Shown: positions 26,301 to 34,600 of the stretch, one piece after another
Numbering within the stretch: the first letter of the stretch is position 1
Layout of the letters: each line of letters begins with the position of its first letter
NCBI GenBank assembly: GCA_004557185.1
Contig: SFEP01000017.1
Span: 1-37,805, forward strand
DNA from: Bacteroidales bacterium
GTDB lineage: Bacteria; Bacteroidota; Bacteroidia; Bacteroidales; Bacteroidaceae
Length of the DNA stretch: 37,805 nucleotides
Direction: 5' to 3'
Notes under the pieces: model-generated
Database searches by the model: none
Seen by the model: only the letters and a program-made list of their open reading frames with translations
Told to the model about the DNA's origin: nothing
Position numbers and translations under genes: made by a program

Positions 26301-27437
26301 GTAGTAGGCGGCATCGGCCAGCATCTCCTGCTCGTTGGCATACGGCATGAAGGTGGCGTGGCCCGCCTCTTTGTTTTCGGCAAAAATGGTTTCGTCTTCC
26401 CAATAGGGCGACTTGATTTTGGGTTTCTCCACCTGCTCGAAGGTGAACCATGCCTGGCGGTCGGCGGCGTCGTAGTCTACGCTCAGCAGGCGTCCGTTGC
26501 GCAGGCTGTACATTTTCTGCGCCTTGCTGGCGCCGAGTGAGCGTATGCGGTAGGTGGCGGGCTGGCCGCTGACCGGCTCGAAGGTGAAGCGTGCATTATT
26601 CCACACGCCCTCCTGCGCCGGCCATTGCAGCAGGTAGTCGATGGAGGCGTTGCCGCCGCCGTCGTCGAAGTTTTGGGGGTAAAAGGCATTTTCAACCACG
26701 CAGCAGGTGAGCGAGAGCATCTTGATGTTCCAGTACTGTCCGCGGTTCATCACGTCGGCCTCTTCGCTCACAATGCGGGCGTTGTTTTCACCCGAGTCGC
26801 CGTTGCCCAGCACCAGCGAGGGTTGGGCAACCGAACGGATGCGGTAGGTGAGCGACACGTCGAAGCCCGCCCGCTCGGCCCGCTCGATGCTGAAGTGTGC
26901 CGTGCGGTTGCCGCGTGCCTTCTCCACGGGCAGCAGCACCAGTTTGTCGCCCACGCAGGCTGCGGCTACGGTGGGACGGTTGGTGGGCACGAGCAGCAGG
27001 GCGTTGCCGTCGGGCACTGTGTTCCACAGCTGAGCCTCGTCCGACCCGTTGTTCTCGCCTGCTTCCAGGGCGTCGCCGGCGGTGCGCAGCGCCAGGTTCT
27101 CGAAGGGGTTGATGATGCGCCATGCCCCCGAGAGCTCGTTCATGGTGAAATGCTGTGCGGCGGCCTCGTGGTCGAGTTTGGCCAAGCCCAGCCGTCCGTC
27201 GGCTTGGAGCGTCACGGCGTAGCCCGCCTTGGCCTGCGGCAGCACGTGGTAGAGCGTGCCCTTGCTGAACGTCTGAGCCTGCACCGCGAGGGCACACGCC
27301 AACCAGCCGAGCACGAGGGTGCAGAGGGATAGAGACCTCTTCGTGAAGCCCAATGTGTAACGCCCAAGTGCATGGTCTTTGAGCGATGCCATGGCGCGAA
27401 AAGGTAGGATGAAGTCCATGGATTTTTTGGTAATCAT
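23358..27437 (-). CDS. secreted GH2 beta-galactosidase (LacZ-type) with N-terminal extension
   Basis: Very large secreted enzyme, 1359 residues from the chosen ATG. A signal-peptide core (SLCTLVLGWLACALAVQAQ) ends near residue 55. The next 330 or so residues look like ricin-type or other sugar-binding modules. The LacZ domains follow: LPLNGTWKFHF, IPVPSNWEMQGYDRPIY, the GH2 sandwich, acid/base Glu807 in SLGNEAGAG, nucleophile Glu874 in LCEYAHAMGN, and a C-terminal beta-galactosidase small-chain domain. It would release terminal beta-galactose from glycans. The residues before the signal core are encoded by a diverged 84-bp repeat copy. The first in-frame ATG (27521) lies upstream of the -7 box, so 27437 is preferred; 27419 and 27392 are alternatives. 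Confidence 0.92.
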   Translation of the reverse strand: MITKKSMDFILPFRAMASLKDHALGRYTLGFTKRSLSLCTLVLGWLACALAVQAQTFSKGTLYHVLPQAKAGYAVTLQADGRLGLAKLDHEAAAQHFTMNELSGAWRIINPFENLALRTAGDALEAGENNGSDEAQLWNTVPDGNALLLVPTNRPTVAAACVGDKLVLLPVEKARGNRTAHFSIERAERAGFDVSLTYRIRSVAQPSLVLGNGDSGENNARIVSEEADVMNRGQYWNIKMLSLTCCVVENAFYPQNFDDGGGNASIDYLLQWPAQEGVWNNARFTFEPVSGQPATYRIRSLGASKAQKMYSLRNGRLLSVDYDAADRQAWFTFEQVEKPKIKSPYWEDETIFAENKEAGHATFMPYANEQEMLADAAYYATPWTTPHSSRYLPLNGTWKFHFVSEPSQRPLDFWHEGYDVSGWDTIPVPSNWEMQGYDRPIYANVEYPHGNTPPYIKARPGFNDGGKNYGINPVGSYVRTFEVPAAWQGERTFVHFGGIYSAAFVWLNGQYVGYTQGANNVAEFDVTPYLRTGSNTLAVQVFRWSDGSYLECQDMFRMSGIFREVHLYTTPRLAVRDHYITTQPAADGSRADVTVRLSIDNREQLAQGKTLLLRLFSPQGTLVQELTAAVAQEHTTEKCVTFQVANPQLWSAEHPHLYTLHVVQRNEAGRDEMAFSTKVGIRSVEVKGAQLYVNGRKVLLKGVNRHDSSPIHGRAVTVDEMLRDVLLMKQNNINTIRTSHYPNDARMYAMYDHYGLYTCDEADLEDHANQSISDRASWIPAFVDRIDRMVLRDRNHPCVVMWSLGNEAGAGKNFKDCYEAAKRLDNRPVHYEGTRMNGEYGGGLYSDFYSKMYPGMAWMNRNTSGLDKPMFLCEYAHAMGNAIGNLSEYWQVIEQSDATIGGCIWDWVDQAIYEPRELKQGVRKLRTGYDFPGPHQGNFCSNGVIPATREESPKLKEVKAAYAYVKFGTPRYDAAAGTVTVTLRNGYAFRNLNEMTLRAEALLDGRVKKVHTLRLPSVQPGDSTTLTLKVPKAKAAKGTLPELCLNLHVLLREAQTFAPAGHEVALHQYVLRKRGPLPQLQADAKAPHMLQTGALHETKIGNSRVQLTFDNRTACLTGLAFDGRQVLAEQGGFSFDNHRWIENDRYGHTDPEMEAEGQIEVSEKQGATVIRTERKGKLCSTVITYTVYPQGVVDVEAAFTPHTDGLRRAGLSCRLDSALQRVNYYALGPWENYIDRKDGVTLGRYTDTVNSMAVNYVKPQTCGGREQLREVTFTAPDGFGLQVSTQGDVAFTALPYTDADLMHAQHMWELQRRPYTVVHFDAWHRGVGNASCGQDVDTLPQYRVPNRPLRYTLRLQRAK
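27341..27430. repeat. diverged copy of the 84-bp repeat inside the beta-galactosidase 5' end
   Basis: This segment shares GAGCGATGCCATGGCG, the AAAAGGTNGGATGAA block and the AAGCCCAAT block with the units at 1-246, in the same + orientation, but has about a quarter of its bases changed. Read on the minus strand it encodes MDFILPFRAMASLK...TLGFTKR, against DFIRPFLAMASLK...SFGLTKR from the window start. It forms the stretch just before the signal-peptide core of the enzyme. Confidence 0.8.
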
Positions 27438-27508
27438 AGTATGTAAGATGTTGTGATTTTCATAGTTCGCAGTGGTGGGGCGCATAAGCACCGTGTTCAC
27501 GCACTGCG

Positions 27509-27516
27509 CAAATGTA
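27509..27516 (-). promoter_or_regulatory. -7 box (TACATTTG) for the beta-galactosidase gene
   Basis: TACATTTG on the minus strand fits TAnnTTTG exactly, 72 bp before the chosen ATG at 27437. It excludes the in-frame ATG at 27521 as the start. Confidence 0.55.
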
Positions 27517-27570
27517 AGCATTTTCCCGCTCTTGCCACGTGCGGCATGCTGCTATAATGTGGCCTCGGCC

Positions 27571-28455
27571 TTATTGCATGCCCTTCGGCGCGGCGAAGTT
27601 TTGCACAGGCAGGGTGAAGTAGACCTCATCGCCCGAGCGCCAGGAACGCGTCAGATGGATGTAGCCGTCGGCATCGGGCACCACGTTGTCCCATTCATGC
27701 CCGCTCACATAAATGGCCGGCATGGTGCGCTGCGCATCGGCCGCCACGGGGGGAGCCAAAGGGTGGTCGCGCTGCACGGCCCAGTGGGGCATGCGCAAGT
27801 GAAGCGTGAAGGGCTTGCCCTCCTTGAGGTGCATGAAGCGCAGCCGCACCTGTCCTTGCCGGGGCATGTCGGTGATGAGGTCGAGCATGTAGCTGCGCGT
27901 GGCGGTGTGCACCCGTGTGGTGGCGTTGGTGTAGAAGTTGAGCCAAAGGTCGTCGCCATCGTAGCCCATGAGCATGCCCGGGGCGTCGATGAGGGCCTGC
28001 GCCGCCATCCAGCGCGGCATGCTGTTGGCGGGCAGCGCGTCGATGCTGACGGCGGGAATGAGTGTGCTGTAGATGAGGTGCTCCACGAGGTCGAAGTGCC
28101 ATGCCTGCCCCGTAAGGAGCCACATGCGCGCCGCCTCGTGTAGGGCCGCCGCGGCCAGCATAGGGTCGTCGGCCAGCAACCGGCTGCGTTCGCGGCTCAC
28201 CCGTTGTTCCCACTGCTGGGGCAGCGAGCGGCGGGCCTTCCAGTCGTGGCGTGTGAGCCGCACGGTGTGGCTGGTCAGGGTGCTGTCGGTGGCCAGCGCC
28301 ATCAGGCGGAAGTCTGTGCCGTCGTAGCCCCACGTCATCACGCTGTCGGCCGGCACAAAGTGCAGCGGACGCTTGCGCGGCGTGGCGGCAAGCAGCAGCA
28401 TGGGCCACATATATATAATAAGGAGTAAAATGCGGGGAGGTAGAAGGTGCTTCAT
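27571..28455 (-). CDS. secreted GH127-like protein, short and lacking the catalytic cysteine region
   Basis: The 294-residue product has a signal peptide (1 to about 24). Its middle and C-terminal parts resemble the GH127/DUF1680 beta-L-arabinofuranosidase family: VEHLIYSTLIP, GYDGDDLWLNFYTNA, then a beta-sandwich with KPFTLHLRMPHWA and a closing RSWRSGDEVYFTLP. It is less than half the usual length. The family's CCPPN-type zinc/cysteine site is not present, and most of the (alpha/alpha)6 barrel is absent, so it is probably not an active arabinofuranosidase; it may be a binding or degenerate protein. It lies 134 bp upstream of the beta-galactosidase start on the same strand. Confidence 0.6.
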   Translation of the reverse strand: MKHLLPPRILLLIIYMWPMLLLAATPRKRPLHFVPADSVMTWGYDGTDFRLMALATDSTLTSHTVRLTRHDWKARRSLPQQWEQRVSRERSRLLADDPMLAAAALHEAARMWLLTGQAWHFDLVEHLIYSTLIPAVSIDALPANSMPRWMAAQALIDAPGMLMGYDGDDLWLNFYTNATTRVHTATRSYMLDLITDMPRQGQVRLRFMHLKEGKPFTLHLRMPHWAVQRDHPLAPPVAADAQRTMPAIYVSGHEWDNVVPDADGYIHLTRSWRSGDEVYFTLPVQNFAAPKGMQ

Positions 28456-28489
28456 GGGTTGGGTAGGATTTAGAAGGAAAGGAGCGGTG

Positions 28490-28497
28490 CAAATGTA
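28490..28497 (-). promoter_or_regulatory. -7 box (TACATTTG) for the GH127-like gene
   Basis: TACATTTG on the minus strand fits TAnnTTTG, 35 bp before the ATG. It lies 12 bp from the opposite-strand box at 28510-28517, so the two promoters probably overlap. Confidence 0.5.
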
Positions 28498-28509
28498 CGC
28501 ATTTATCCC

Positions 28510-28517
28510 TACTTTTG
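28510..28517 (+). promoter_or_regulatory. -7 box (TACTTTTG) for the helicase gene
   Basis: TACTTTTG fits TAnnTTTG, 77 bp before the helicase ATG. The -33 region would fall across the minus-strand -7 box. Confidence 0.45.
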
Positions 28518-28594
28518 CCGCGCCCCATGCGGCTTGTGTGCCGTGACGTGCAGACAGGAGACGTGTGGACGTGCCGAAATTTCTTTAACCGATA

Positions 28595-30511
28595 ATGACA
28601 AACCAACCCCTGAGCCTGGCCAAGCAGCTGGAACTGCTGCGGCTGGAATATGAATATGAAAAGGAAGCCTTCCGCCGAGAGACGGCCGTGATGGGCATCG
28701 ACCGCAAGGTGCGACGCGGCGATTGCTGGTTCCCCGTGAGCGTGGGGCGGGCTTACTACAACTCGCTCGACCGCTTTGTGGTGGAAATACTGCGCGAGGC
28801 CGACGACGAGGCCGACCACAACTTTGAGTACGGACGCGCCGTCACCTTCTTCGAGCAGGATGCTGCGGGCGGACTGACGTATCTGCCCTTCAAGGCCACG
28901 GTGAGTTATGCCGAGGCGCGACGCATGGTGGTCGAACTCCCCGGCGAGGCGGCCCTCTCGCGTTTGCAGAGCATGCAGCGCGGCGGTGTGCAACTCTTCT
29001 TCGACGACTATTCCTACCAGGTGATGTTCGACGCCCTGCGCCAGGTGATGCAGGCCGACAAGGGCCGCACGGCCTACCTGCGCGACCTCATGCACGGCAC
29101 GCAGCCCGCTGCCTGGGGCGCCGCACCCGCCCAGCCCGTGAGTCTGCCGTGGCTCAATGCCTCGCAGGAGGCGGCGGTGAACGACCTGCTCCGAGCCAAG
29201 GACGTACTCATCGTGCACGGCCCTCCCGGCACGGGCAAAACCACCACGCTCATCGAGGGCATCGACCTCGTGCTGCGCCGCGAGCCCCAGGTGCTGGTGT
29301 GTGCGCAGAGCAACACCGCCGTCGACTGGATTTGCAGCCAACTTGCCTCGCGCGGCATCAGCGTGCTGAGGGTGGGCAACCCCGCCCGCGTCACCGAGGA
29401 CATGCTGGCACACACCTACGAACGCCGTTTCGAGGCACACCCCGACTACCCCGCGCTGTGGCAGGTGCGGCGCACCATACGCCAACTCTACAGTCAGCCA
29501 CGCAAGGGGCGAGGCGAGCATTTTCACCAAAAGGTGGCCCGCTTGCGCGAACGGGCTGACGAACTCGAACTGCGCATTCGCCACGCCCTCTTCGACGGGG
29601 CGCGCGTCATAGCCTGCACCCTGACAGGCTCCGCCGGCACGCTCATGGCGGGCCGCCGCTTTCACACCCTCTTCATCGACGAAGCAGCGCAGGCACTCGA
29701 GGCAGCCTGCTGGATAGCCATGCTGCGCGCCGACCGCGTCATTCTGGCCGGCGACCACAAGCAGTTGCCGCCCACCATCAAGTGCCCCGCAGCCCTGCGC
29801 GGCGGACTGGGCGTGACGCTCATGGAGCACCTGGCCGAACGCAAGCCCGACGTGGTGCGCCTGCTCACGGTGCAGTATCGCATGAACGAGGCACTCATGC
29901 GTTTCTCGTCTGAATGGTTCTACGGAGGCCACCTCACCGCCGCCCCCGAGGTGCGTCAGCGCACGCTGCTGGCCGAAATCGACGAGCCGCTGGAGTGGGT
30001 AGACACCTCGACCATGCCCGACGCGCCGCACGAGGAATATGTGGGCGACCACTACGGCCGCATCAACAAAACCGAGGCCCGCCTCACGCTGGCCGTGCTG
30101 CGGCGCTATGTGCAACGCATGGGGCTGCACCGCCTCAAGGAGGAGCGTGTTGACTTCGGCATCATCTCGCCCTACCGTGCCCAGGTGCAGTTCCTGCGCT
30201 CGCTCTTGCGGCACGACACCGTGCTGCGTCCCCTGCACCGCCACATCACGGTCAACACCGTCGACGCCTTTCAGGGTCAGGAGCGCGACGTGGTGCTGGT
30301 AAGCCTTGTGCGGGCCAACGACGAAGGGCAGATAGGTTTCCTGCACGACCTGCGCCGCATGAACGTAGCCATGACGCGAGCCCGCATGAAGCTCGTCATC
30401 CTCGGTTCCGCCGCCACCCTCTGCCGCCACGCCTTCTACCGCCGCCTCTACGAGTGCTGCAACCACGCCCCCCTGCCGCAGGTTGAGGGCGACGAAGGAC
30501 AGGCGTCGTAG
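28595..30511 (+). CDS. SF1 DNA/RNA helicase of the Upf1/IGHMBP2 (SMUBP-2) type
   Basis: The 638-residue product is a superfamily 1B helicase. An N-terminal beta-barrel/stalk region (about 1-180) precedes motif Q LNASQEAAV (188-196), Walker A GPPGTGKT (209-216), motif Ia VLVCAQSNTAVD, Walker B LFIDEAAQA, motif III LAGDHKQLPP, motif IV QYRMNEALM, motif V VNTVDAFQGQERDVVLVS and motif VI NVAMTRAR. Such proteins unwind nucleic acid 5' to 3'. Bacteroidetes genomes usually carry one as a core gene. It ends 178 bp before the CRISPR operon, but its composition is that of the host chromosome, so no link to CRISPR is inferred. Confidence 0.93.
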   Translation: MTNQPLSLAKQLELLRLEYEYEKEAFRRETAVMGIDRKVRRGDCWFPVSVGRAYYNSLDRFVVEILREADDEADHNFEYGRAVTFFEQDAAGGLTYLPFKATVSYAEARRMVVELPGEAALSRLQSMQRGGVQLFFDDYSYQVMFDALRQVMQADKGRTAYLRDLMHGTQPAAWGAAPAQPVSLPWLNASQEAAVNDLLRAKDVLIVHGPPGTGKTTTLIEGIDLVLRREPQVLVCAQSNTAVDWICSQLASRGISVLRVGNPARVTEDMLAHTYERRFEAHPDYPALWQVRRTIRQLYSQPRKGRGEHFHQKVARLRERADELELRIRHALFDGARVIACTLTGSAGTLMAGRRFHTLFIDEAAQALEAACWIAMLRADRVILAGDHKQLPPTIKCPAALRGGLGVTLMEHLAERKPDVVRLLTVQYRMNEALMRFSSEWFYGGHLTAAPEVRQRTLLAEIDEPLEWVDTSTMPDAPHEEYVGDHYGRINKTEARLTLAVLRRYVQRMGLHRLKEERVDFGIISPYRAQVQFLRSLLRHDTVLRPLHRHITVNTVDAFQGQERDVVLVSLVRANDEGQIGFLHDLRRMNVAMTRARMKLVILGSAATLCRHAFYRRLYECCNHAPLPQVEGDEGQAS

Positions 30512-30635
30512 TGATGAAGGCAGCAGGCTTGTTCCATATGCAAGGCCGTATTTGGCTGCTTGGATGCGAAATGCCACTTGCGGCGGATGACTGCCAAGAA
30601 CTTTACCGTAGCACTTTGCTTTTTACAAGAAAAAG

Positions 30636-30665
30636 TTGTCATTTGAATGATAATGTATATATTTG
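30636..30665 (+). promoter_or_regulatory. promoter of the XRE-ImmA/cas operon
   Basis: TTG (30636-30638), a 19-bp spacer and TATATTTG (30658-30665) give a near-ideal Bacteroidetes promoter, 24 bp before the ATG at 30690. It is the only good promoter seen upstream of cas12a, because the gap between the XRE-ImmA gene and cas12a is just 15 bp. Confidence 0.7.
30639..30650. promoter_or_regulatory. candidate operator TCATT-TG-AATGA
   Basis: A perfect 5-bp inverted repeat with a 2-bp spacer lies between the -33 and -7 elements, where a bound repressor would block RNA polymerase. The XRE-domain protein encoded just downstream is the obvious candidate binder. The site is short and could occur by chance. 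Confidence 0.3.
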
Positions 30666-30689
30666 TCACCATATAATATTTATCTATAT

Positions 30690-31682
30690 ATGAAGAACAC
30701 GGATATTGCTCTGCGTTTACGCATGGCCAGACTACACAAGCGGTGGAGTATGGAACACCTATCGCAGTTGACGGGAGGCTATATAACCAAACAAAGTATC
30801 TCAAAGTACGAAACGGGGCTTATGCAACCCAAAGAACAGACTCTATTCATATTGGCCCGCAGTCTGGATATCAGTGTAGATTATCTCAAGGGAAAAGGCG
30901 TAAGCATCGACCTACCTATGTTGCGTCGCACATGCAACGAGGTGCTCAGCACCGAGCAGACACGGGCTATCGAGGCACAACTCGCTTTCTGGGCCGAGCA
31001 ATACCTACGCACCGAGAGGGAACTCCACATGGTGCCACACTTTGTCAATCCTCTTAAGCACATGGATGTGAGCGACAGCAAGAGCATTGCACGGGCTGCC
31101 TACGCCCTGCGCCAGGCATGGAACTGCGGCGATGGACCCTTGCCAAGCGTGCTGCGGCTCATGGAGCGCAAGGGAATTAAAATTCTCACCACCAAACTAC
31201 CCAAGAATGTACTGGGCCTGTGCACTTGGGCCGACGGCACCCATCCACTTGTTGTGCTTGATACGCACAAGGACAAACACACCACGGAGCGACTTCGCTT
31301 TACCGCCGCACACGAATTGGGGCACCTGTTGCTGCAAATGCCTCAAACTGCTGATGAAAAAGAACGTGAAAGCCTCTGCAATACGTTCGCCGCATTCTTC
31401 ATGCTACCACCTGACACCTTGAAGGAAGAATTGGGTTGCACGCCTCGCACCAAACTCTATCTTGACGAACTCATCGATCTGCACGAGGTGTATGGCCTCT
31501 CTGTGGCGGCACTCGTACACGAGGCTTGGGACCTGCAATTCATCACTCGCGAGCACTACGACTGGTGGTTCGACAACCTCATCAAGGCCAACAGGCTGGA
31601 AAAGGGTTGGGGCAAATGCCATTATCAGGAAACTGTGGGACGCGAACGCAGGCTTAGAGCCATTGCCAACGACAATTATTAA
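30690..31682 (+). CDS. XRE-family HTH and ImmA/IrrE-type metallopeptidase protein
   Basis: The 330-residue product joins an XRE-type helix-turn-helix (about 6-65: MEHLSQLTGGYITKQSISKY ... LDISVDYL) to an ImmA/IrrE peptidase domain (about 140-300). The latter has the zinc motif HELGH (His208, Glu209, His212) and a following Glu in the ESLCNTFAAFFMLP segment. Proteins of this type bind DNA and cleave repressors or partner proteins to switch genes on in mobile elements, stress responses and toxin systems. The gene lies 15 bp before cas12a, with no promoter between, so it is probably the first gene of the operon and may regulate it. Its target is unknown. The start is the ATG after the promoter; the frame is open from 30663. 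Confidence 0.88.
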   Translation: MKNTDIALRLRMARLHKRWSMEHLSQLTGGYITKQSISKYETGLMQPKEQTLFILARSLDISVDYLKGKGVSIDLPMLRRTCNEVLSTEQTRAIEAQLAFWAEQYLRTERELHMVPHFVNPLKHMDVSDSKSIARAAYALRQAWNCGDGPLPSVLRLMERKGIKILTTKLPKNVLGLCTWADGTHPLVVLDTHKDKHTTERLRFTAAHELGHLLLQMPQTADEKERESLCNTFAAFFMLPPDTLKEELGCTPRTKLYLDELIDLHEVYGLSVAALVHEAWDLQFITREHYDWWFDNLIKANRLEKGWGKCHYQETVGRERRLRAIANDNY

Positions 31683-31697
31683 CCAAACTTATACGTT

Positions 31698-34600
31698 ATG
31701 ATTACACATTTCGACGACTTCATCGGACTCTATCCGATTGACAAAACACTGTGTTTTGAAGCCAGACCGATAGGCAAGACTTTGGAAAACCTCCTTAAAA
31801 GCGACATGTTGAAGCAAGATGAGCACCGTGCCGAGAGTTACGTAAAGGTGAAGAAACTCATCGACTCCTATCACAAGGATTTCATTGAACGCGCACTTTC
31901 ACAGGGCTTGGATTCCACCGGCAGCCACGTTGCGGCTGAAAAGCTAGCCGAATACAGCGTATGCTACTTCAGCTCCAACCGCGACGCAAAGGCTAACGAA
32001 AAGCTCGACAGTTTGAGCGAAGAACTGCGCCAGCTGGTGGTCAAACAGCTGAAGCAGACAGAAGGGTTCAAAAACCTTTTCAAAAAAGAACTCATTGAAG
32101 TGAAGGGTGAAGAGGCCGATCTGGTGAAATTCGTCAAGTCCGCACCACTGGAGGCCCTACAAGGAATGTCGCGCAACGAAGCATTGGCTGTCATCAGCGA
32201 GTTCAATGGATTTACCACTTACTTTGGCGGATTTCACGAGAACCGGCAAAACATTTATACCGACAAAGCACAAGCCACAGCCGTGGCCTACCGGCTCATC
32301 GACGAGAACCTCCCCAAGTTTCTCGACAATGTGGCGACCTATGCCAAACTTGCTGCTGTGCCTGATTTGAAGGTGCAACTCGAAGCTCTCAGCGAAGCCA
32401 TGAAAGGCCTCACTGGCGTCGCTCATGTGGAGCAACTATTCTGCGTGGAACATTACGACCACTTACTCACTCAGTGCGCCATCGATACTTACAATACCGT
32501 GATTGGCGGACGAGTGGATGACAGCACACCCGAGCATGAGCACATTCAGGGCATCAACCAATATGTGAACCTGTATAACCAGCAGCACAAAGAGGCGAAA
32601 CTCCCTAAGATGAAGACGCTCTATAAGCAGATTTTGAGCGACAGGCAGTCTTTTTCATGGTTGCCTGAGAGCTTTGAGTGCGACTTGCAGGTGATAGATG
32701 CAGTGCGAAGCTTCAACGACGCTTTCACACAACACGTGCTGGAAAATAGCAGACTGCAGAATCTACTGTGCACCATAGGCGATTACGATACCAAGGGCAT
32801 TTACATCAACAACGACCGCCAGCTTGAGCTGATTTCGCAACGATTGTGCAAACACTGGAATGTTATCCAAGAAGCCATCTTGGCCGACATGAAGAACAAA
32901 GACCATGCTACTGCAAGCAAGAAAGAAACCGAGGCTTATGAGGAACAACTCAAGAAAACCTATAAGAACACGTCTTGCTTCAGTATATACTACATCGACG
33001 AATGTCTGAAGGCATACTATGAAAGCAAAAAATGCGACATTGATGCCACAACAGACAATTCAGCATCTGTGAGTGAGGATGGCCTCTGCATGCCGCCCTC
33101 TATCGAAGCTTATTTCGCCGACTTGGGCGCTACCCGCATTTCCTCCGAGCACGCGGATAACCTCTTTGTGCAGATAGCCCAAGCCCAAGCTGAGGCGGCT
33201 TCACTTCTCCATGCCACCTATTCGTCCTCCAACCCTATCATGCTGGAAAAGGAAAGTAAGGAGAAAATCAAGAATCTGCTTGATGCCATCAAAGACCTGC
33301 AGTCCTTTGTGAAACCTTTGATTGGAGGCGATAAGGAGAGTTACAAGGACAACCGCTTCGTTGGCGAGCTGACGGTGTTGTGGGAGGTGCTTGACCAGCT
33401 TACGCCTCTCTACAATATGGTGCGCAACTATACCACCAAGAAACCCTACTCACGCGCCAAGATCAAGTTGAACTTTGCGAATCCCACGCTCTTTGCGGGC
33501 TGGGACGAGAACAAAGAGAGCGACAATGCCACAATTATCCTGCGTCGCAACGGGCTTTACTATCTTGGCATTATGGATAAAGGTAGCAAGAAACTGCTAA
33601 ACAAGACCATGCCCCACGAGGGTGAATGCTACGAGAAGATGGTGTACAAACTCTTCAAGGACGCTTCGGTCATGATACCCAAGTGTAGCACACAAAAGAA
33701 GGATGTTAAGAAGCACTTTGCCCAAAGCACAGACGACTACGTGCTCTCAGGAAAGGAATTCCTCCGCCCACTCACTATCACCAAGGAGATTTTCGACCTT
33801 AACAATGTAACCTACGGGGGCAATAAGAAATACAAGAAAATCCAGAAGGGTTACCTCGAAACCATGGCAGACCCTGAGGGCTATGACCATGCTGTGAAAA
33901 TCTGGCTGCAATTCTGCATGGACTTCCTCCGGAGTTACAAGGGCACACAATGCTACGACCTATCAAGTGTTCACGTCGAGGAATATGCCGACATCAGTTC
34001 TTTCTACAGCTATATTGACACACTGCTTTACCGTATAACCTTCAAACCCGTGTCGGTAAGCTTTGTGCAACAATGGGTTGACGAGGGGAAAATGTACCTC
34101 TTTCAGCTTTACAACAAGGACTTTTCAGCACACAGCAAAGGCACGCCCAATATGCACACGCTTTACTGGAAAGCACTGTTCGACCCTCATAACCTGGCCG
34201 ACGTGGTCTACAAACTCAACGGGCAGGCCGAAATGTTTTACCGTCCCAAGAGCATCGTCTGCAAAAAGCCCACACACCCCGCCAACCAGCCCATACGGCA
34301 AAGGCGCGATACAACGAAAACAAGTCTCTTCGCCTACGATCTTATCAAGGACAAGCGCTTCACGGTCGACAAGTTCCTCTTCCACGTGCCCATTCGCTTG
34401 AACTTTAAGGCCAAAGCCTACGTGAACATTAACAATATGGTGCGCGAATACCTCAAGCAGGCCCAAGCCACACACGTCATTGGCATCGACCGTGGCGAAC
34501 GCCATCTGCTTTACCTCACCGTCATCGACAGCCACGGAAACATTGTCGAGCAGCGCTCGCTCAACATGATTGAGAGCTTCGATGCCGAGCACAGCATGCA

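Noticed and set aside
28595..30511. The helicase as part of the CRISPR or another defence system
   Set aside because: Its base composition is that of the host chromosome, a separate promoter and a 178-bp gap divide it from the operon, and this helicase type is common as a core gene in the phylum.
27695..30577. A 960-codon open frame on the minus strand spanning the GH127-like and helicase genes
   Set aside because: It is antisense to a helicase with all motifs intact. Long antisense frames are common in G+C-rich coding DNA and its translation shows no known domain.
30728..30745. Partial likeness between spacer 2 (37738-37765) and the XRE-ImmA gene (ACTACACAAGCGG)
   Set aside because: The match is short and needs a gap; no continuous protospacer with a PAM is present, so no self-targeting is claimed.
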